From Kumtagia sp963839725 (GTDB lineage: Bacteria; Pseudomonadota; Alphaproteobacteria; Rhizobiales; Rhizobiaceae): a DNA stretch of 64,000 nt. Below are positions 1-9,480 of this stretch, one piece after another. The notes below the pieces were generated by a model that was given only the letters and a program-made list of their open reading frames with translations, searched no databases and was not told where the DNA came from. Location of the stretch: positions 1 through 64,000 of the forward strand of contig CAWIWT010000024.1 of assembly GCA_963839725.1 (NCBI GenBank), in the 5' to 3' direction. The translations under genes and the position numbers were made by a program. Each line of letters begins with the position of its first letter. Positions within the stretch are counted from its first letter, which is position 1.

Positions 1-576
1 ATTGCGATACAAGTGAAGCGCCCGAACAAGCTGAAAGTCGAACGGGTCGGAGGGTATGCGGCTGTTGAGCTCGTATTCGACGGTGCCACGCTGACCGTTC
101 ATGACAAGGACGGCAAGAAGTTCAGCCAAGTGCCCGCGGGCGGCTCGCTCGACGACTTGATCGATATTATGCGGGAGAAACTGGCCATCAGCGCGCCTGG
201 GGCAGACCTATTGCACAGCGACGTGTACACCATCTTGAACGCGGACATCCTGACCGCGAAATACATTGGCCTTGGCGTAATTGACGACGTTGAGTGCGAG
301 CATCTGGCGTTCAGAAATGCCGAGACGGACTGGCAGCTTTGGGTGAAGACAGGCGCGGAGCCGATCCCCTGTACAATGGTCATAACCAGCAAGACAGTTG
401 CTGGAGCACCACAATACACGATGGATATTCGTGAATGGGCGTCGGGCGGCCCGATCGATGACCAGAATTTCACCTTCCAGTCGGACGCGGCGACGGTGAA
501 GGTCGATCTTAACGAAATGTCCGGGTTGGACGAGGTGCCGCCGCCCACCGGAGCCAAAGAAGGAGCGCAACAATGA
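1..576 (+). CDS. DUF2092 family protein, 5' end outside window
   Basis: The reading frame is open from base 1, so the gene starts upstream and only the last 191 or so residues are visible. The sequence resembles the C-terminal half of DUF2092 proteins, predicted exported proteins whose fold resembles outer-membrane lipoprotein carriers. Visible marks are the segment DWQLWVKTGAEPIPCTMVITS and a Pro/Gly-rich tail. The biochemical role is unknown. The stop codon overlaps the ATG of the next small gene (ATGA at 573-576), so the two are translationally coupled. An internal GTG at 13 is the first possible start in the window but is unlikely to be the native one. Confidence 0.7.
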   Translation: MAIQVKRPNKLKVERVGGYAAVELVFDGATLTVHDKDGKKFSQVPAGGSLDDLIDIMREKLAISAPGADLLHSDVYTILNADILTAKYIGLGVIDDVECEHLAFRNAETDWQLWVKTGAEPIPCTMVITSKTVAGAPQYTMDIREWASGGPIDDQNFTFQSDAATVKVDLNEMSGLDEVPPPTGAKEGAQQ

Positions 577-835
577 GAGTGATGCGAGCAATTGCAGCGA
601 TAGGGCTCGGGCTTGGTGCGTTGCTGTGTATCGACGGAGTGCTGGCGCCGCTTGGCAGTGGATGGACCAGCACGGCTGAAGCAAGGATATCTGCCGGCCC
701 GCCACTCCGGTAAGTTATGCCGGCGTTGCCCGGCGCACAACCAGGCGTGCAGTCGGCGCCACGGCGGCGGTCGCTGCGCCAAGATGCGTAACGACCTACA
801 ATTCCTACGGCCAGGCGGTGACGACCTGTTACTGA
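573..835 (+). pseudogene. small secreted protein, frameshifted
   Basis: ATG at 573 overlaps the upstream stop and is preceded by an AAGGAG ribosome site. It begins a signal-peptide-like stretch (MRVMRAIAAIGLGLGALL) that hits a stop near 712. In another frame from about 690 the text continues as VSYAGVARRTTRR, then an Ala-rich stretch and a Tyr/Cys-rich tail ending NSYGQAVTTCY at 833-835. The two halves read as one protein of about 87 residues broken by one base. The YNSYG..VTTCY tail is common in small exported rhizobial proteins of unknown role. The tight coupling to the DUF2092 gene suggests a shared envelope function. A sequencing indel is an equally good explanation for the break. Confidence 0.6.
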
Positions 836-1022
836 GAAATTGGACACCAGCTGATTTCGGGTGCAGGACTGTCATTGTTCGAGAGCGAGTAGGGGTGCGC
901 TTTCAACTCGTATTCGCTGGAGGATGCGGTAACACCTCGACCGCAGGCCAATTTTGGGCGTCCACTCATTCCGGCCATCGCGGCCGGCGAGCCGGGGTAC
1001 TACAGGGCCTTAGGATGACGGT

Positions 1023-1976
1023 ATGAGCACTTTGACGATCAGCGTTATTGTGTTCGCGTGCGTTCTGGGCGCCGCGTTGTTAGGGATGTACCTCGGGAGG
1101 GTCCTGCCCAATCATCAACTGACCGACGACGCCAAGGACGCCATAAAAGTATCTATGGCGATGGTCGCGACGATGGCGGCGCTGGTTCTCGGCCTGATGA
1201 CCTCTTCTGCCAAGACCTCCCTTGACGACAAGGAAAACGAGCTGAGAGGCGCAGCAGCCCAAGTCATTCTGCTCGATCGCACGCTGGCCCTGTACGGAAT
1301 GGAGACCGGCGAGGCCCGCGATCTCCTCAAACGGCTGGTGGCCGCAAGGATGAGCCAACTCTGGCCGGAGGAACATGCGGATGGGGTGGCGCCTGAGGCC
1401 GTCGGCGTCAATACCGGGATCGGGCTCTTTAAACAGAAAATTCTTGCCCTCTCACCACAGAATGAAGCTCAGCGTTGGTTTCAGTCGACAGCGTTGCAGA
1501 TCACCCGGGACATCGCCGCAACACAGTGGTCGACGTTTCAGCAGGTCGGCAGTCAAATTAACTGGCCGTTTCTGGCAATCGTACTATTCTGGCTCACCAT
1601 AATCTTCACGAGCTTTGGTCTGTTCGCTCCCCGAAATGCCATTGCTGTCTCAGCGCTCTCCGTTGCCGCGCTTGCGGTGGCAGGCGGGATTTACCTGATC
1701 CTGGCAATGGACCAGCCCTATGGCGGACTGATCAAAGATCTCCAGTGCTCCGGTTCGCGCCGCGTTGGACCAACTCGGACAGTAGTTCGCTGGATGGTGG
1801 TGCTCCCCAAGGTGTTCATGTCCGAACCGCTTGGGGCGCGACCACCTATAGGTCAGTTCGCGAGGTGCGACACGTTCGAAAAGCCTGGGTCGGGGAGTTA
1901 CCGTCCCTGGGTATCCTGGCAGTCTCGCAGCGCCTTGAAGGCGGCATCGGTCCCGGCAAGGTTGACCATGATGTGA
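1023..1976 (+). CDS. DUF4239 membrane protein, tail frameshifted
   Basis: DUF4239 (bestrophin-like) integral membrane protein. It has an N-terminal membrane helix (residues 3-25), a second at about 42-62 after the TDDAKDAIKVS segment, a soluble middle, and two more helices at about 180-235. The conserved MDQPYGGLIK motif near residue 232 normally lies close to the C-terminus. After it, the frame as read runs 80 unrelated residues, while shifting by one base at about 1737 gives ISSAPVRAALDQLGQ and a stop at 1783-1785. That is the expected family ending. The native gene is therefore probably 1023-1785 (about 254 residues) with one extra base near 1737. Function is unknown. Confidence 0.75.
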   Translation: MSTLTISVIVFACVLGAALLGMYLGRVLPNHQLTDDAKDAIKVSMAMVATMAALVLGLMTSSAKTSLDDKENELRGAAAQVILLDRTLALYGMETGEARDLLKRLVAARMSQLWPEEHADGVAPEAVGVNTGIGLFKQKILALSPQNEAQRWFQSTALQITRDIAATQWSTFQQVGSQINWPFLAIVLFWLTIIFTSFGLFAPRNAIAVSALSVAALAVAGGIYLILAMDQPYGGLIKDLQCSGSRRVGPTRTVVRWMVVLPKVFMSEPLGARPPIGQFARCDTFEKPGSGSYRPWVSWQSRSALKAASVPARLTMM

Positions 1977-2395
1977 TTGCCTCCTTTTGGAGAAATCGTC
2001 AGCGTCTTGTTCTTGGCCAGGCCGTAGATAAAATCGAGATTGTTGACCCAAACAAACGCTCCCTGGAACCCTCCCTCCTGCTGGCCCTTTGCCTCTCCGC
2101 TGAATTGCTGACCGTCGACGTCAAACAAAACCGAGAGCTTTTCCCCGGCCGGAACCTTTGTATTGGCCTTGGTGTAAAGTGCCATGTAGCCGCGCCTTTG
2201 GCCGGTTGCGTCAATGCCCATCTGAATTTGGGTGCCGTCGGCGTTGGACTTGGTAATAAGGCAGCCGGGTCCCATGCTGTCCTTTACAATAACGTCCCAG
2301 CCGGCGGCAGAGCCGTATTTCTTCTGCGCGATCGCGCCCGTTGCACTTAATGCGGTGATGGCCAGAGCCATGCCGATCGCGGTCTTCCTATTCAT
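1898..2395 (-). CDS. secreted IalB-like protein
   Basis: A 165-residue protein starting at 2395 with a clear signal peptide (MNRKTAIGMALAITALSATGAIAQ). It resembles the invasion-associated locus B type of small periplasmic proteins in rhizobia: a GWDVIVKD start to the mature part, a conserved Cys (GPGCLITKS), and a C-terminal AFKALRDC. The frame stays open upstream to 2473, but the signal peptide fixes the start. It is convergent with the DUF4239 gene. The role is unknown; IalB homologues are periplasmic and in Bartonella are linked to host-cell entry, which should not be assumed here. Confidence 0.65.
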   Translation of the reverse strand: MNRKTAIGMALAITALSATGAIAQKKYGSAAGWDVIVKDSMGPGCLITKSNADGTQIQMGIDATGQRRGYMALYTKANTKVPAGEKLSVLFDVDGQQFSGEAKGQQEGGFQGAFVWVNNLDFIYGLAKNKTLTISPKGGNHIMVNLAGTDAAFKALRDCQDTQGR

Positions 2396-2964
2396 TGGTT
2401 CCTCCTGTGCTGGGTCCATTCCCAATGGAGACTTTGATCGCAACTTGAACCGCGAAGTTCCGCGGTGGATCATGCACCTGCTGCTGCGGTTTTGGCGACA
2501 ACCATGCGTCGCGGCGCTAACCGCTCTCGCGGTTGAAAAGTATAAGCGCGACTGCGGCCGTTAGGCGAGACAAAACGCATGTCCGCGTGGGTGAAACCAG
2601 CGTCTTCACCGAGGCTCAGGGTGTCGCGGGCGTGGCAAGGCGCACCACGCGACGTGTCGTTGATCAATCGAGCAATTATGTTAAGCACACTGGGTTGCGT
2701 GCAGATCAGTCAACGGCGGTGCCGTGTGGCATGCGGACCCACCTACTGGCACTTTTGGGGGATGACCCGGTGGCCGCCGATTTGCAATCGAACCTAAGGC
2801 CGAAACTGCGCGATGCCATCCACGGGCCGGAGATTTGTTTGCAGCGAGTGGCCAAACTCCCTCATGATGATCTCGCGGTGCGCGCGGCTTGTAGGCGTCG
2901 ACTGCCATAGGGTAGATGTGCGTTGAGATGGGTCTGGCGCAGACTACCGTGGCGAAAAAGACTG
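2396..2964. other. intergenic region, no supported gene
   Basis: About 570 bases separate the leftward secreted-protein gene from the rightward cupin. Short open frames exist on both strands, but none has a recognisable domain or a good ribosome site. The region should hold the promoters of both neighbours. I see no convincing hairpin or RNA. Confidence 0.4.
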
Positions 2965-3435
2965 ATGGAGGAGCGGTTGGCAGAAACGGGGAGGAATGTC
3001 CTCGGTGCCCAAGTGGAGCGCGCACTCGAGGTGTTCGGCGAGAAGGTGATCATCCATCGCGATCCGGCCGGAGCGCTTGTCGATGTGGCCGTGATCGAGG
3101 AGATCGTGCCGCCAGCCATGGCTGCACCGTTTCACCGACACGACAGCGAGGATGAGATCTCCTACGTGATCGAAGGGACATTTCGGATCTGGCGTGGCGA
3201 TGAGGTACTCGACGTCGGCCCGGGCGGCATCGCTTTGCTACCCCGCCATCAGATCCACACCTTCAGGAACATTGGAACGGGCACTGGCCGCCTCCTGACC
3301 GTGATACGGCCCGCAGGCCTCGAACGCTTCTTCGAGGCGGTTGCCGAGCGCCGCCTCGGAGACGATGACATCGATGAGATTACGACTGTTGCTGCCGAGT
3401 TCGGGCTGGAAATCCTGGGGCCGCCACCGGCCTGA
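2965..3435 (+). CDS. cupin domain protein
   Basis: A single-domain cupin of about 156 residues. The metal-binding motif 1 is visible as PFHRHDSEDEISYVIEG (two His and a Glu), and motif 2 as PGGIALLPRHQIHTFRN. A short helical tail (ERFFEAVAERRL) follows. I place the start at ATG 2965; the frame also opens at a TTG at 2923, but the first 14 residues there are Arg/Trp-rich and look non-coding. Small cupins of this type bind a divalent metal and act as isomerases, dioxygenases or sensors. The substrate cannot be told from sequence. Confidence 0.75.
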   Translation: MEERLAETGRNVLGAQVERALEVFGEKVIIHRDPAGALVDVAVIEEIVPPAMAAPFHRHDSEDEISYVIEGTFRIWRGDEVLDVGPGGIALLPRHQIHTFRNIGTGTGRLLTVIRPAGLERFFEAVAERRLGDDDIDEITTVAAEFGLEILGPPPA

Positions 3436-3876
3436 GCTTGCGGTGTCGGCTTCTACAAAGTAGACGCCAAAGCGATCTCTCCCGATAGGCCGCTCTTGGC
3501 GCAAAGCTGCCAACCACCTTGCAGCGAGAGCACGTCAACTAGGCCGTGAACTCATAAACGCGCTGCGCGACGGCTGGCTCGAGTTTGCTTCAGGATGATC
3601 TCCGGAAGTCGGTCTGGGTAGGAGCCACTTCCGGAAAGCGCCACAAGCGGAAGTCCGACGCACAGCGCCGCGTGTGCACGAGGCGCATCCCGACGAGGTC
3701 CCAGTATCAATCCCGCCGTCGACCCGATAGGGTACCATCGTCAAGTGCCGCTCAGCACGCCGCAGGCCCAGTAGGGCCCATTGCCGGCGATGTTCTTCGA
3801 TGGCCGATTTCGCCGTCACAGACAGAGGTTCGCGTTTCCAGCAGTCTCGCCGATCGATCTGGCCAGGGAGGAAATA
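3436..3876. other. intergenic region with a possible gene-tail remnant
   Basis: No complete gene is supported. A plus-strand stretch ending at about 3598 reads KAANHLAARARQLGREL then NALRDGWLEFASG and stop, which looks like the tail of a protein whose upstream part is gone. Long frames on both strands that begin here and run into the next gene follow from high GC content and have no domain. Confidence 0.3.
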
Positions 3877-5088
3877 GTGATCAAGAGAATCATGGGCGCC
3901 GTGGTTGTTGCGACATGCACGTCCGGCACGGCAATGGGCGCGTCCACGCCGGGCCTCAAGCCGATCGACCCGGCCGCCCTTCAGGCCACCATCGAAGACC
4001 TGGCCAAGGAACTCATGCTGCCCGGCGCCATGATCCTGCTCTCGACGCCGCAGGGCGACATCGTCTTCGGCTATGGGACGACCGAACTCGGCGCCACGAA
4101 CCCGCCGCGCGCCGATACCCACTTCCGCGCCGCCTCGAACACCAAGACGATGACCGCCGCCGTGATCGTGCAAATGGTCCAGGAAGGCAAACTGAGCTTC
4201 AACGATCCGATCTCCAAATACGTCGAAGGTGTTCCCGACGGGGACAAGATCACGATCAGCCAGCTCCTGAAAATGCGGTCCGGGCTCTTCAATTTCACCA
4301 GCGCGCCCGAGCTTGCGGAGAGCCTCGACGACGACCCGGAAAAGGTGTGGACCGCGGACGAGGTCCTCGGCATGGCGTTCAAAAGGCCACCCGAGTTCGC
4401 TCCGGGCGCCGACCACGAATACAGCAATACCAACTACTACCTGCTCGGGCTCGTCGCCGAGAAGCTCAACAGCAAGCCCCTCTCGGCCGTCTTACAGGAC
4501 CGCCTGTTCGGGCCGCTCGGCATGAAGAACACGGCCTTGCCGGCGGCGACGTCGAACGCCATCCCCGAGCCATACTCACACGGCTACCTCTACGGCAGTA
4601 CTTCGTACGCGCTCGCGGACGCGCCCTATCCGGAGGATCTCGTGGCCGCGGCCAAGGCAGGCACGCTCAAGCCCAACGACGATACTTGGCAGAACCCGTC
4701 GGCCTATTTCGCGGCCGGCAGCGTCATCTCGACCGCCGACGATCTCGCGACCTGGATGCGCGCGCTGGTCGGGGGCAAGGTCCTCAACGCCGACTTCCAG
4801 CAACAGTGGCTCGACAGCCCCGAGGCGCCGGTGCCGGGCGAGCCGTCCATGCAGAAATACGGCTACGGCATCCTGACGTTGAGCTGGGGCCCCAACGTGA
4901 TCTACTACCACGAAGGCGAGATGCCCGGTTACCAGTCCTTCATGGGCCACGATCCGGGCAACGACGTCACCCTGGTCATCTGGACCAACCTGACCCTGGC
5001 GCTCGACGGCCAACCGACCGCAAACACCTTGATGGTGAAGATACTGGATGAGATCTATGCGGTGTCGCCGCTTCAAGAGGCGAAGTGA
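3877..5088 (+). CDS. serine hydrolase, beta-lactamase/DD-peptidase family
   Basis: A 403-residue exported hydrolase of the serine beta-lactamase-like (class C, peptidase S12) family. GTG 3877 is chosen because GGGAGG lies directly upstream and a signal peptide follows (IKRIMGAVVVATCTSGTAMGAS). Catalytic motifs are all present: SxxK as AASNTK, the Tyr motif as EYSNTNYYLLG, and the third motif as YYHEGEMPGYQS in place of KTG, as in many DD-peptidase and esterase members. Family members act in the periplasm on D-Ala peptides, esters or beta-lactams; the substrate here is unknown. Codon use looks fully coding and there is no sign of damage. Confidence 0.85.
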   Translation: MIKRIMGAVVVATCTSGTAMGASTPGLKPIDPAALQATIEDLAKELMLPGAMILLSTPQGDIVFGYGTTELGATNPPRADTHFRAASNTKTMTAAVIVQMVQEGKLSFNDPISKYVEGVPDGDKITISQLLKMRSGLFNFTSAPELAESLDDDPEKVWTADEVLGMAFKRPPEFAPGADHEYSNTNYYLLGLVAEKLNSKPLSAVLQDRLFGPLGMKNTALPAATSNAIPEPYSHGYLYGSTSYALADAPYPEDLVAAAKAGTLKPNDDTWQNPSAYFAAGSVISTADDLATWMRALVGGKVLNADFQQQWLDSPEAPVPGEPSMQKYGYGILTLSWGPNVIYYHEGEMPGYQSFMGHDPGNDVTLVIWTNLTLALDGQPTANTLMVKILDEIYAVSPLQEAK

Positions 5089-5138
5089 GGACCCTCGCAC
5101 GGGTTTGGAACGGCCCTTATGAACGAGGCTTGGAGCCG

Positions 5139-6065
5139 TCAGGGCTCCAGAGCGGTCTTGCCGGCGCGCACGGCGTCAACGACTTCGCGAATGGAGTCGG
5201 TGACGAGTTGCGGATTGTCATGGTGGATCACGTGACCGCTGTCGGTCTTCGTCACATGTTTCGAGCCGGGCACGAGCGTAGCGAGGTTCGCCTGAGCAAC
5301 CTTCTGGGCACGGTCGGTGACGTAGCCGACGTCGGGCGGCGTGTCGGGGGCAAGCAGGCCGTCGGCGATCAAGCCTGGGACAAGCGGTCCCCACGGGCGG
5401 TCGGCGCTCAGCACGACCAGAGGCATCGGCTGGAGCGGCGGTGCCGCGAGCATTTGATCGAAACTGGCATCCGCATCCGCCCGTTCGATGGGGGGATAGA
5501 TCTTGATGGTTTCCGTCAGGTCGCCGTCGAGAATTTTTTCTGCCAAACCCACTCATCAGGCGTCTCCGCCGCCCGCAGGCCCTCGGTGAGGGCGTCGACG
5601 AGCACCATTCCGTCGACGTCTTGCGGGTAGGTCATCGCATAGAGCCGGACGATCAGCCCCCCGTAGGAGTGCCCAACGATCACGAACGGCGTTTCGATCT
5701 TTGCGGCATGGACCAGCGCATGGAGGTCGGCGACCGAGTTGGCAACGGTGATCGGCATCGGTACCGGGTCGCTGCGGCTGGGGCTGTCGTCGGGCAGTGG
5801 CGTTCCCGGCCGGTCGTAGGCGCAGACGCGCGTGAACCTGGTAACGTCGGCGAAGGCGGGCGAGTCCTTGATCCATTCGTCGGCGGAGGCCCTTCCCGCC
5901 GGGGACGATGAGGACGGTGGGTGATCCTGTTCCGCGGCACTCGAGGTACATCTTTCGGCCGCCGCCGATCTCCACCGTGCCCGCGAAGTCACCGCTCTTC
6001 GCCATGACAGGTAGAGCGACAGGTGCCAGGAAGAACGCAAAGAACAGGAAGCGTTGAAGCGACAT
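5139..6065 (-). pseudogene. secreted alpha/beta hydrolase, two frameshifts
   Basis: Three consecutive leftward frames combine into one exported alpha/beta hydrolase of about 308 residues. ATG 6065 begins a signal peptide (MSLQRFLFFAFFLAPVALP), then EIGGGRKMYLECRGTGSPTV. Near 5895, at a run of G and C, the frame changes; the next part has the nucleophile elbow GHSYGG and the core IVRLYAMTYPQDVDGMVLVD. Near 5545, in a run of six T, it changes again, and the last part carries the C-terminal catalytic His (SGHVIHHDNPQLV). All catalytic elements survive, so the two one-base shifts may be sequencing errors at homopolymers. Confidence 0.75.
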
Positions 6066-6334
6066 GTCGGGCCTCCTCCGGCGTGCGATGGTACGGACAC
6101 AGTGCCTGCCCAGCGATCCACGCCTGATACGCTGGACGGTGATTTTTAGACCGCCAAGGCTTGCGGAGCAAACGAGTTCGGCGTCCGCGGCAGCCACCTC
6201 GCAGCTTCTTCGTGGCAGGCAGGGTAGCCTGTCCGGTCTGGGTCCATTTTGCGAAGTAGCTGGGCGGCGCGACCGTGTCCGCTTTGACGCCGTCTCCGGA
6301 AGTGTGATTCCAGCTCCCCCGAGGAGCAAGAATC

Positions 6335-6388
6335 ATGCGGTATGAACTCAGCGAATATGAGTGGGGCGTCATCAGACCGATGCTCCCG
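6335..6388 (+). mobile_element. IS5-family transposase, N-terminal scrap
   Basis: The first 18 residues (MRYELSEYEWGVIRPMLP) match the start of the IS5-family DDE transposases common in rhizobia. After this the homology stops and unrelated sequence follows. I see no terminal inverted repeats. It marks an old insertion or recombination breakpoint next to other gene scraps. Confidence 0.65.
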
Positions 6389-6536
6389 CTGGTACTCATC
6401 ACCCGAATACGAGCCGTTGAAGGCACTTCGCGTGGCTGGGACCCGGTCCAATGCCGTGTTCATCGAAGGGGTGACGCCGCAATCCACAGAGGCCGCAGAG
6501 CGGGCCGGTCGGCGAGGTGATTCCAGATCATCCCCG

Positions 6537-6575
6537 GCCGAAATCTACGACGCGCTCTTCGTACCCGCGTTGTTT
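6537..6575 (+). pseudogene. methyltransferase N-terminal scrap
   Basis: In the frame ending at 6599 the peptide AEIYDALFVPALF appears. This is like the opening of class I SAM-dependent methyltransferases (YDxFFVPALF). Nothing of the SAM-binding fold follows: the sequence joins the truncated DUF3141 gene within about 15 bases. It is a short fragment and the family call is tentative. Confidence 0.35.
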
Positions 6576-6589
6576 CGGCAGCGATCGGC

Positions 6590-8428
6590 GTGGCGTTGAA
6601 AGCGGGGCATCCCTGCTACCTCGTCGGCTTCCTGCCCGATCCCGTGCCCGGCCAGACAATCGAGGACATCGCGATGGCCGAGGCGGCCTTCCTTGAGCGC
6701 GTCATTGCCCTGCATCCCCAGGCCGAGGACAAACCCTGCGTGATCGGCAACTGCCAGGCTGGTTGGGCCGTGATGATCCTGGCCAGCCTCCGGCCGGAGT
6801 TGTTCGGTCCCATAATTATTGCGGGCACGCCGCTGTCCTACTGGGCGGGGGTCGAGGGGCAATATCCAATGCGCTATTCAGGCGGCCTTCTTGGAGGAAG
6901 CTGGCTGACGGCGCTCACCGGCGACATGGGTGGGGGCATATTCGACGGCGCTTGGCTCGTGTCAAATTTCGAGAACCAGAACCCCGCCAATACGCTCTGG
7001 AGCAAGCAATACAACCTATACTCCAAGATCGACACCGAGGCCGAACGCTATCTCGGCTTCGAGAAGTATTGGGGCGGGCATGTTTCCTTGAATGCCGCGG
7101 AGATGCAATTCATCGTGGATGAGCTGTTCGTCGGCAACAAACTCGCCGCTGGCGAAATCACCACAAGCGACGGCACTGCGGTTGACCTGCGCAACATACG
7201 TTCGCCCATCGTGGTGTTCTGCTCGAAGGGGGACAACATCACGCCACCGCAACAGGCGCTGGACTGGATCCTCGACCTCTACGACAGCGTGGACGAGATC
7301 CGGGCCTATGGTCAGACCATCGTCTACACAATCCATGAGAGCATTGGGCATCTGGGCATATTCGTCTCGGCCGGGGTAGCACGGAAGGAACATGACGAGT
7401 TCGCCTCGAACATCGATCTGATCGATGTGCTGCCACCCGGTCTTTACGAGGCAGTACTGACCCCGCGCGGCAATGACGCCATGGCGAAGGGTGACTGGAT
7501 AATGTGCTGCGAGACGCGCACGCTAGACGACATCCGCGCGCTGGGCGGCAATACCGTGGAGGAAGAACGTATGTTCGAAGCCGCCGCCCGCGTTTCCGAA
7601 GTGAACCTTGCGATGTACCGCACTTTTGCGCAACCACTCGTCAAGGCTTTGGTGACGCCCGAGGTAGCGCAGGGGCTGAAGGCGCTGCATCCGCTGCGGA
7701 TGCAGTATGACCTGTTCGGGCCGAAGAACCCATTCCTCGGCTGGGTAGGCGCGGCGGCTGAGAAGGCTCGTGCCGACCGCAAGCCGGTGTCCGTCGAAAA
7801 CCCGTTTCTTGCCCTGCAGGGGAAGGTCTCCGATGCGGCAGTCGAGGGGCTGGAGGGCTACCGCAAGGCGATGGAACGTCTCTCTGAGGATGCCTTCCGC
7901 CACATTTATGGCAACGAGGGGATCCAGAAAGCCCTTGGCGTCGACACAACCTCCAACCACCGGCCCCGCCGTGCGGCGAAAAACCTGCTGCACCGGGAGC
8001 TGACCGAACAGCGCATCGCCGCCCTACGCGCCGCTATGGGCACGGGCGGGTTGCGCGAGGCAGGCATCCGGGCGCTTATATATGTGGGCCAGCCCCGTGG
8101 CGTGGTGGACGAGCGCGGCTTCGAGGCGATCCGCCGCCTCCGCCGCAATGATGCGACTTTGCGCCTGCACGAGTTCAAGGCGATGGTTCGGCAGCAGTTC
8201 CTGATGCTGGTGATCGACGAGGAAGCGGCGATGGCGGCCCTTCCCGGCTTGCTGCCACCGGACGAAGCCCCACGTCTTGAAGTGCTAGAGATGCTCCGCA
8301 GCGTATTGGCGGCGGCGGGGCCGCTGGATGGCGAAAGCGCCCGGCGGATAGAGCGTGTGACAGCGATCTTTTCACCGCTGACGCCCCCCGCCATCCCTCG
8401 CGCTGTCGCCTCCGCGAAGACCGCATGA
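6590..8428 (+). CDS. DUF3141 protein, 5'-truncated
   Basis: The 612 visible residues correspond to the C-terminal four-fifths of DUF3141 proteins, which relate to alpha/beta-hydrolase-fold polyhydroxyalkanoate synthases and usually exceed 700 residues. The nucleophile-elbow-like GNCQAGWA sits near residue 56, followed by the long helical tail typical of the family. GTG 6590 is only the first in-frame start after the break; the missing N-terminus has been replaced by scraps of other genes, so no natural promoter or ribosome site is evident. DUF3141 genes usually neighbour phosphate acetyltransferase and acetate kinase, as here. Expression and activity are doubtful. Confidence 0.8.
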   Translation: MALKAGHPCYLVGFLPDPVPGQTIEDIAMAEAAFLERVIALHPQAEDKPCVIGNCQAGWAVMILASLRPELFGPIIIAGTPLSYWAGVEGQYPMRYSGGLLGGSWLTALTGDMGGGIFDGAWLVSNFENQNPANTLWSKQYNLYSKIDTEAERYLGFEKYWGGHVSLNAAEMQFIVDELFVGNKLAAGEITTSDGTAVDLRNIRSPIVVFCSKGDNITPPQQALDWILDLYDSVDEIRAYGQTIVYTIHESIGHLGIFVSAGVARKEHDEFASNIDLIDVLPPGLYEAVLTPRGNDAMAKGDWIMCCETRTLDDIRALGGNTVEEERMFEAAARVSEVNLAMYRTFAQPLVKALVTPEVAQGLKALHPLRMQYDLFGPKNPFLGWVGAAAEKARADRKPVSVENPFLALQGKVSDAAVEGLEGYRKAMERLSEDAFRHIYGNEGIQKALGVDTTSNHRPRRAAKNLLHRELTEQRIAALRAAMGTGGLREAGIRALIYVGQPRGVVDERGFEAIRRLRRNDATLRLHEFKAMVRQQFLMLVIDEEAAMAALPGLLPPDEAPRLEVLEMLRSVLAAAGPLDGESARRIERVTAIFSPLTPPAIPRAVASAKTA

Positions 8429-8461
8429 GCGCTTGCCCAAACAGTCAAGGAGAACGCTGGC

Positions 8462-9415
8462 GTGACCAACCAGACAGCGGCCGCAAGATCAAAACATGAC
8501 ATACTGATCGACGCAGCCAATGACCTTCCGCCCACGCCCACACTGGTGGTGCATCCGTGCGATGCCACCTCGCTCCGTGGCGCAATCGAAGCGCGGGATG
8601 CGGGCCTGATCGTGCCGATCCTTGTCGGCCCGGAGAGCAAGATCCGCGATGTGGCGGTGCAGGCGGGGATCGAGCTGACGGGGGTCGAGATCGTCGACGT
8701 TCCGCACAGCCATGCCGCCGCCGCAAAGGCTGTGGAACTGATCCGCGCCGGCCGAGGCGAGCTTCTCATGAAGGGCAGCCTGCATACTGACGAACTGATG
8801 CGAGAGGTCACTTCCTCGGCCACCGGTCTTCGGACAGGGCGGCGTATCAGCCATGTATTCATCATGGACGTGCCCGGCCATCCGGAAACTCTGTTTGTCA
8901 CCGATGCTGCTATCAACATCTTCCCCGATCTGGATACCAAGCGCGACATCATTCAGAACGCAATCGAGCTGTGTCACGCACTGCGGATCGAGGTGCCGCG
9001 CGTGGCGATCCTGTCGGCGGTCGAGACAGTGACAACCAAGATCCCCTCGACGCTGGAAGCGGCGGCGTTGTGCAAGATGGCAGATCGGGGCCAGATCACC
9101 GGCGGCGTGCTGGACGGGCCGCTGGCCTTCGACAATGCCATCGACCCCGAGGCCGCACGGATCAAGGGCATAGGTGGGCCGGTGGCGGGACACGCGCAGG
9201 TTCTGGTCGTGCCTGATCTTGAGGCCGGGAACATGCTGGCCAAGAACCTGACATTTATCGCTAAGGCCGATGCGGCGGGCATCGTTTTGGGTGCGCGCGT
9301 GCCAATTATCCTGACGAGCCGAGCGGATCCAGTGCGAACGCGGCTCGCCTCGGCAGCGGTGGGCACGATCCTCGCGGCGGCGAGGCGTACAAGCACGCCA
9401 CAGTTCAAGGTTTGA
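8462..9415 (+). CDS. phosphate acetyl/butyryltransferase
   Basis: A 317-residue PTA_PTB-family enzyme, which interconverts an acyl-CoA and the acyl phosphate. The start is a GTG at 8462 after an AGGAG-like site. Visible family features include the LVVHPCDATSLRGAIEA opening, LMKGSLHTDELM, and DVPGHPETLFVTDAAINIFPD. It lacks the N-terminal MaoC-like hydratase domain that some rhizobial homologues carry. It lies 33 bases after the DUF3141 gene and directly before the acetate kinase stub, so it belonged to an acetyl-phosphate/acetate operon. With the kinase truncated, the acetyl phosphate to acetate step is lost at this locus. Confidence 0.88.
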   Translation: MTNQTAAARSKHDILIDAANDLPPTPTLVVHPCDATSLRGAIEARDAGLIVPILVGPESKIRDVAVQAGIELTGVEIVDVPHSHAAAAKAVELIRAGRGELLMKGSLHTDELMREVTSSATGLRTGRRISHVFIMDVPGHPETLFVTDAAINIFPDLDTKRDIIQNAIELCHALRIEVPRVAILSAVETVTTKIPSTLEAAALCKMADRGQITGGVLDGPLAFDNAIDPEAARIKGIGGPVAGHAQVLVVPDLEAGNMLAKNLTFIAKADAAGIVLGARVPIILTSRADPVRTRLASAAVGTILAAARRTSTPQFKV

Positions 9416-9420
9416 CATGC

Positions 9421-9480
9421 ATGGATGTGATCCTAGTTCTGAACGCCGGTTCGTCCAGCCTGAAGTTCCAGATCTTCTCC
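9421..9480 (+). pseudogene. ackA: acetate kinase, N-terminal stub
   Basis: ATG 9421, five bases after the phosphotransacetylase stop, begins MDVILVLNAGSSSLKFQIFS. This is the phosphate-1 motif that opens acetate kinases (NAGSSSLKFQ). Homology ends abruptly at about 9480, where the sequence becomes the antisense of a different gene. Only about 20 of roughly 400 residues remain, so the gene is dead. Confidence 0.85.

Noticed and set aside
2659..2668. TTGATCAA resembling an FNR box
   Set aside because: Lacks the N4 spacer between half-sites, so it does not fit the consensus.
2533..2910. 125-codon plus-strand frame before the cupin gene
   Set aside because: No homology, no ribosome site and a mixed composition; not enough to call a gene.
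3535..5051. Long open frames on both strands overlapping the serine hydrolase
   Set aside because: They have no domain or signal and are explained by high GC content in a real gene; the hydrolase frame has all catalytic motifs.
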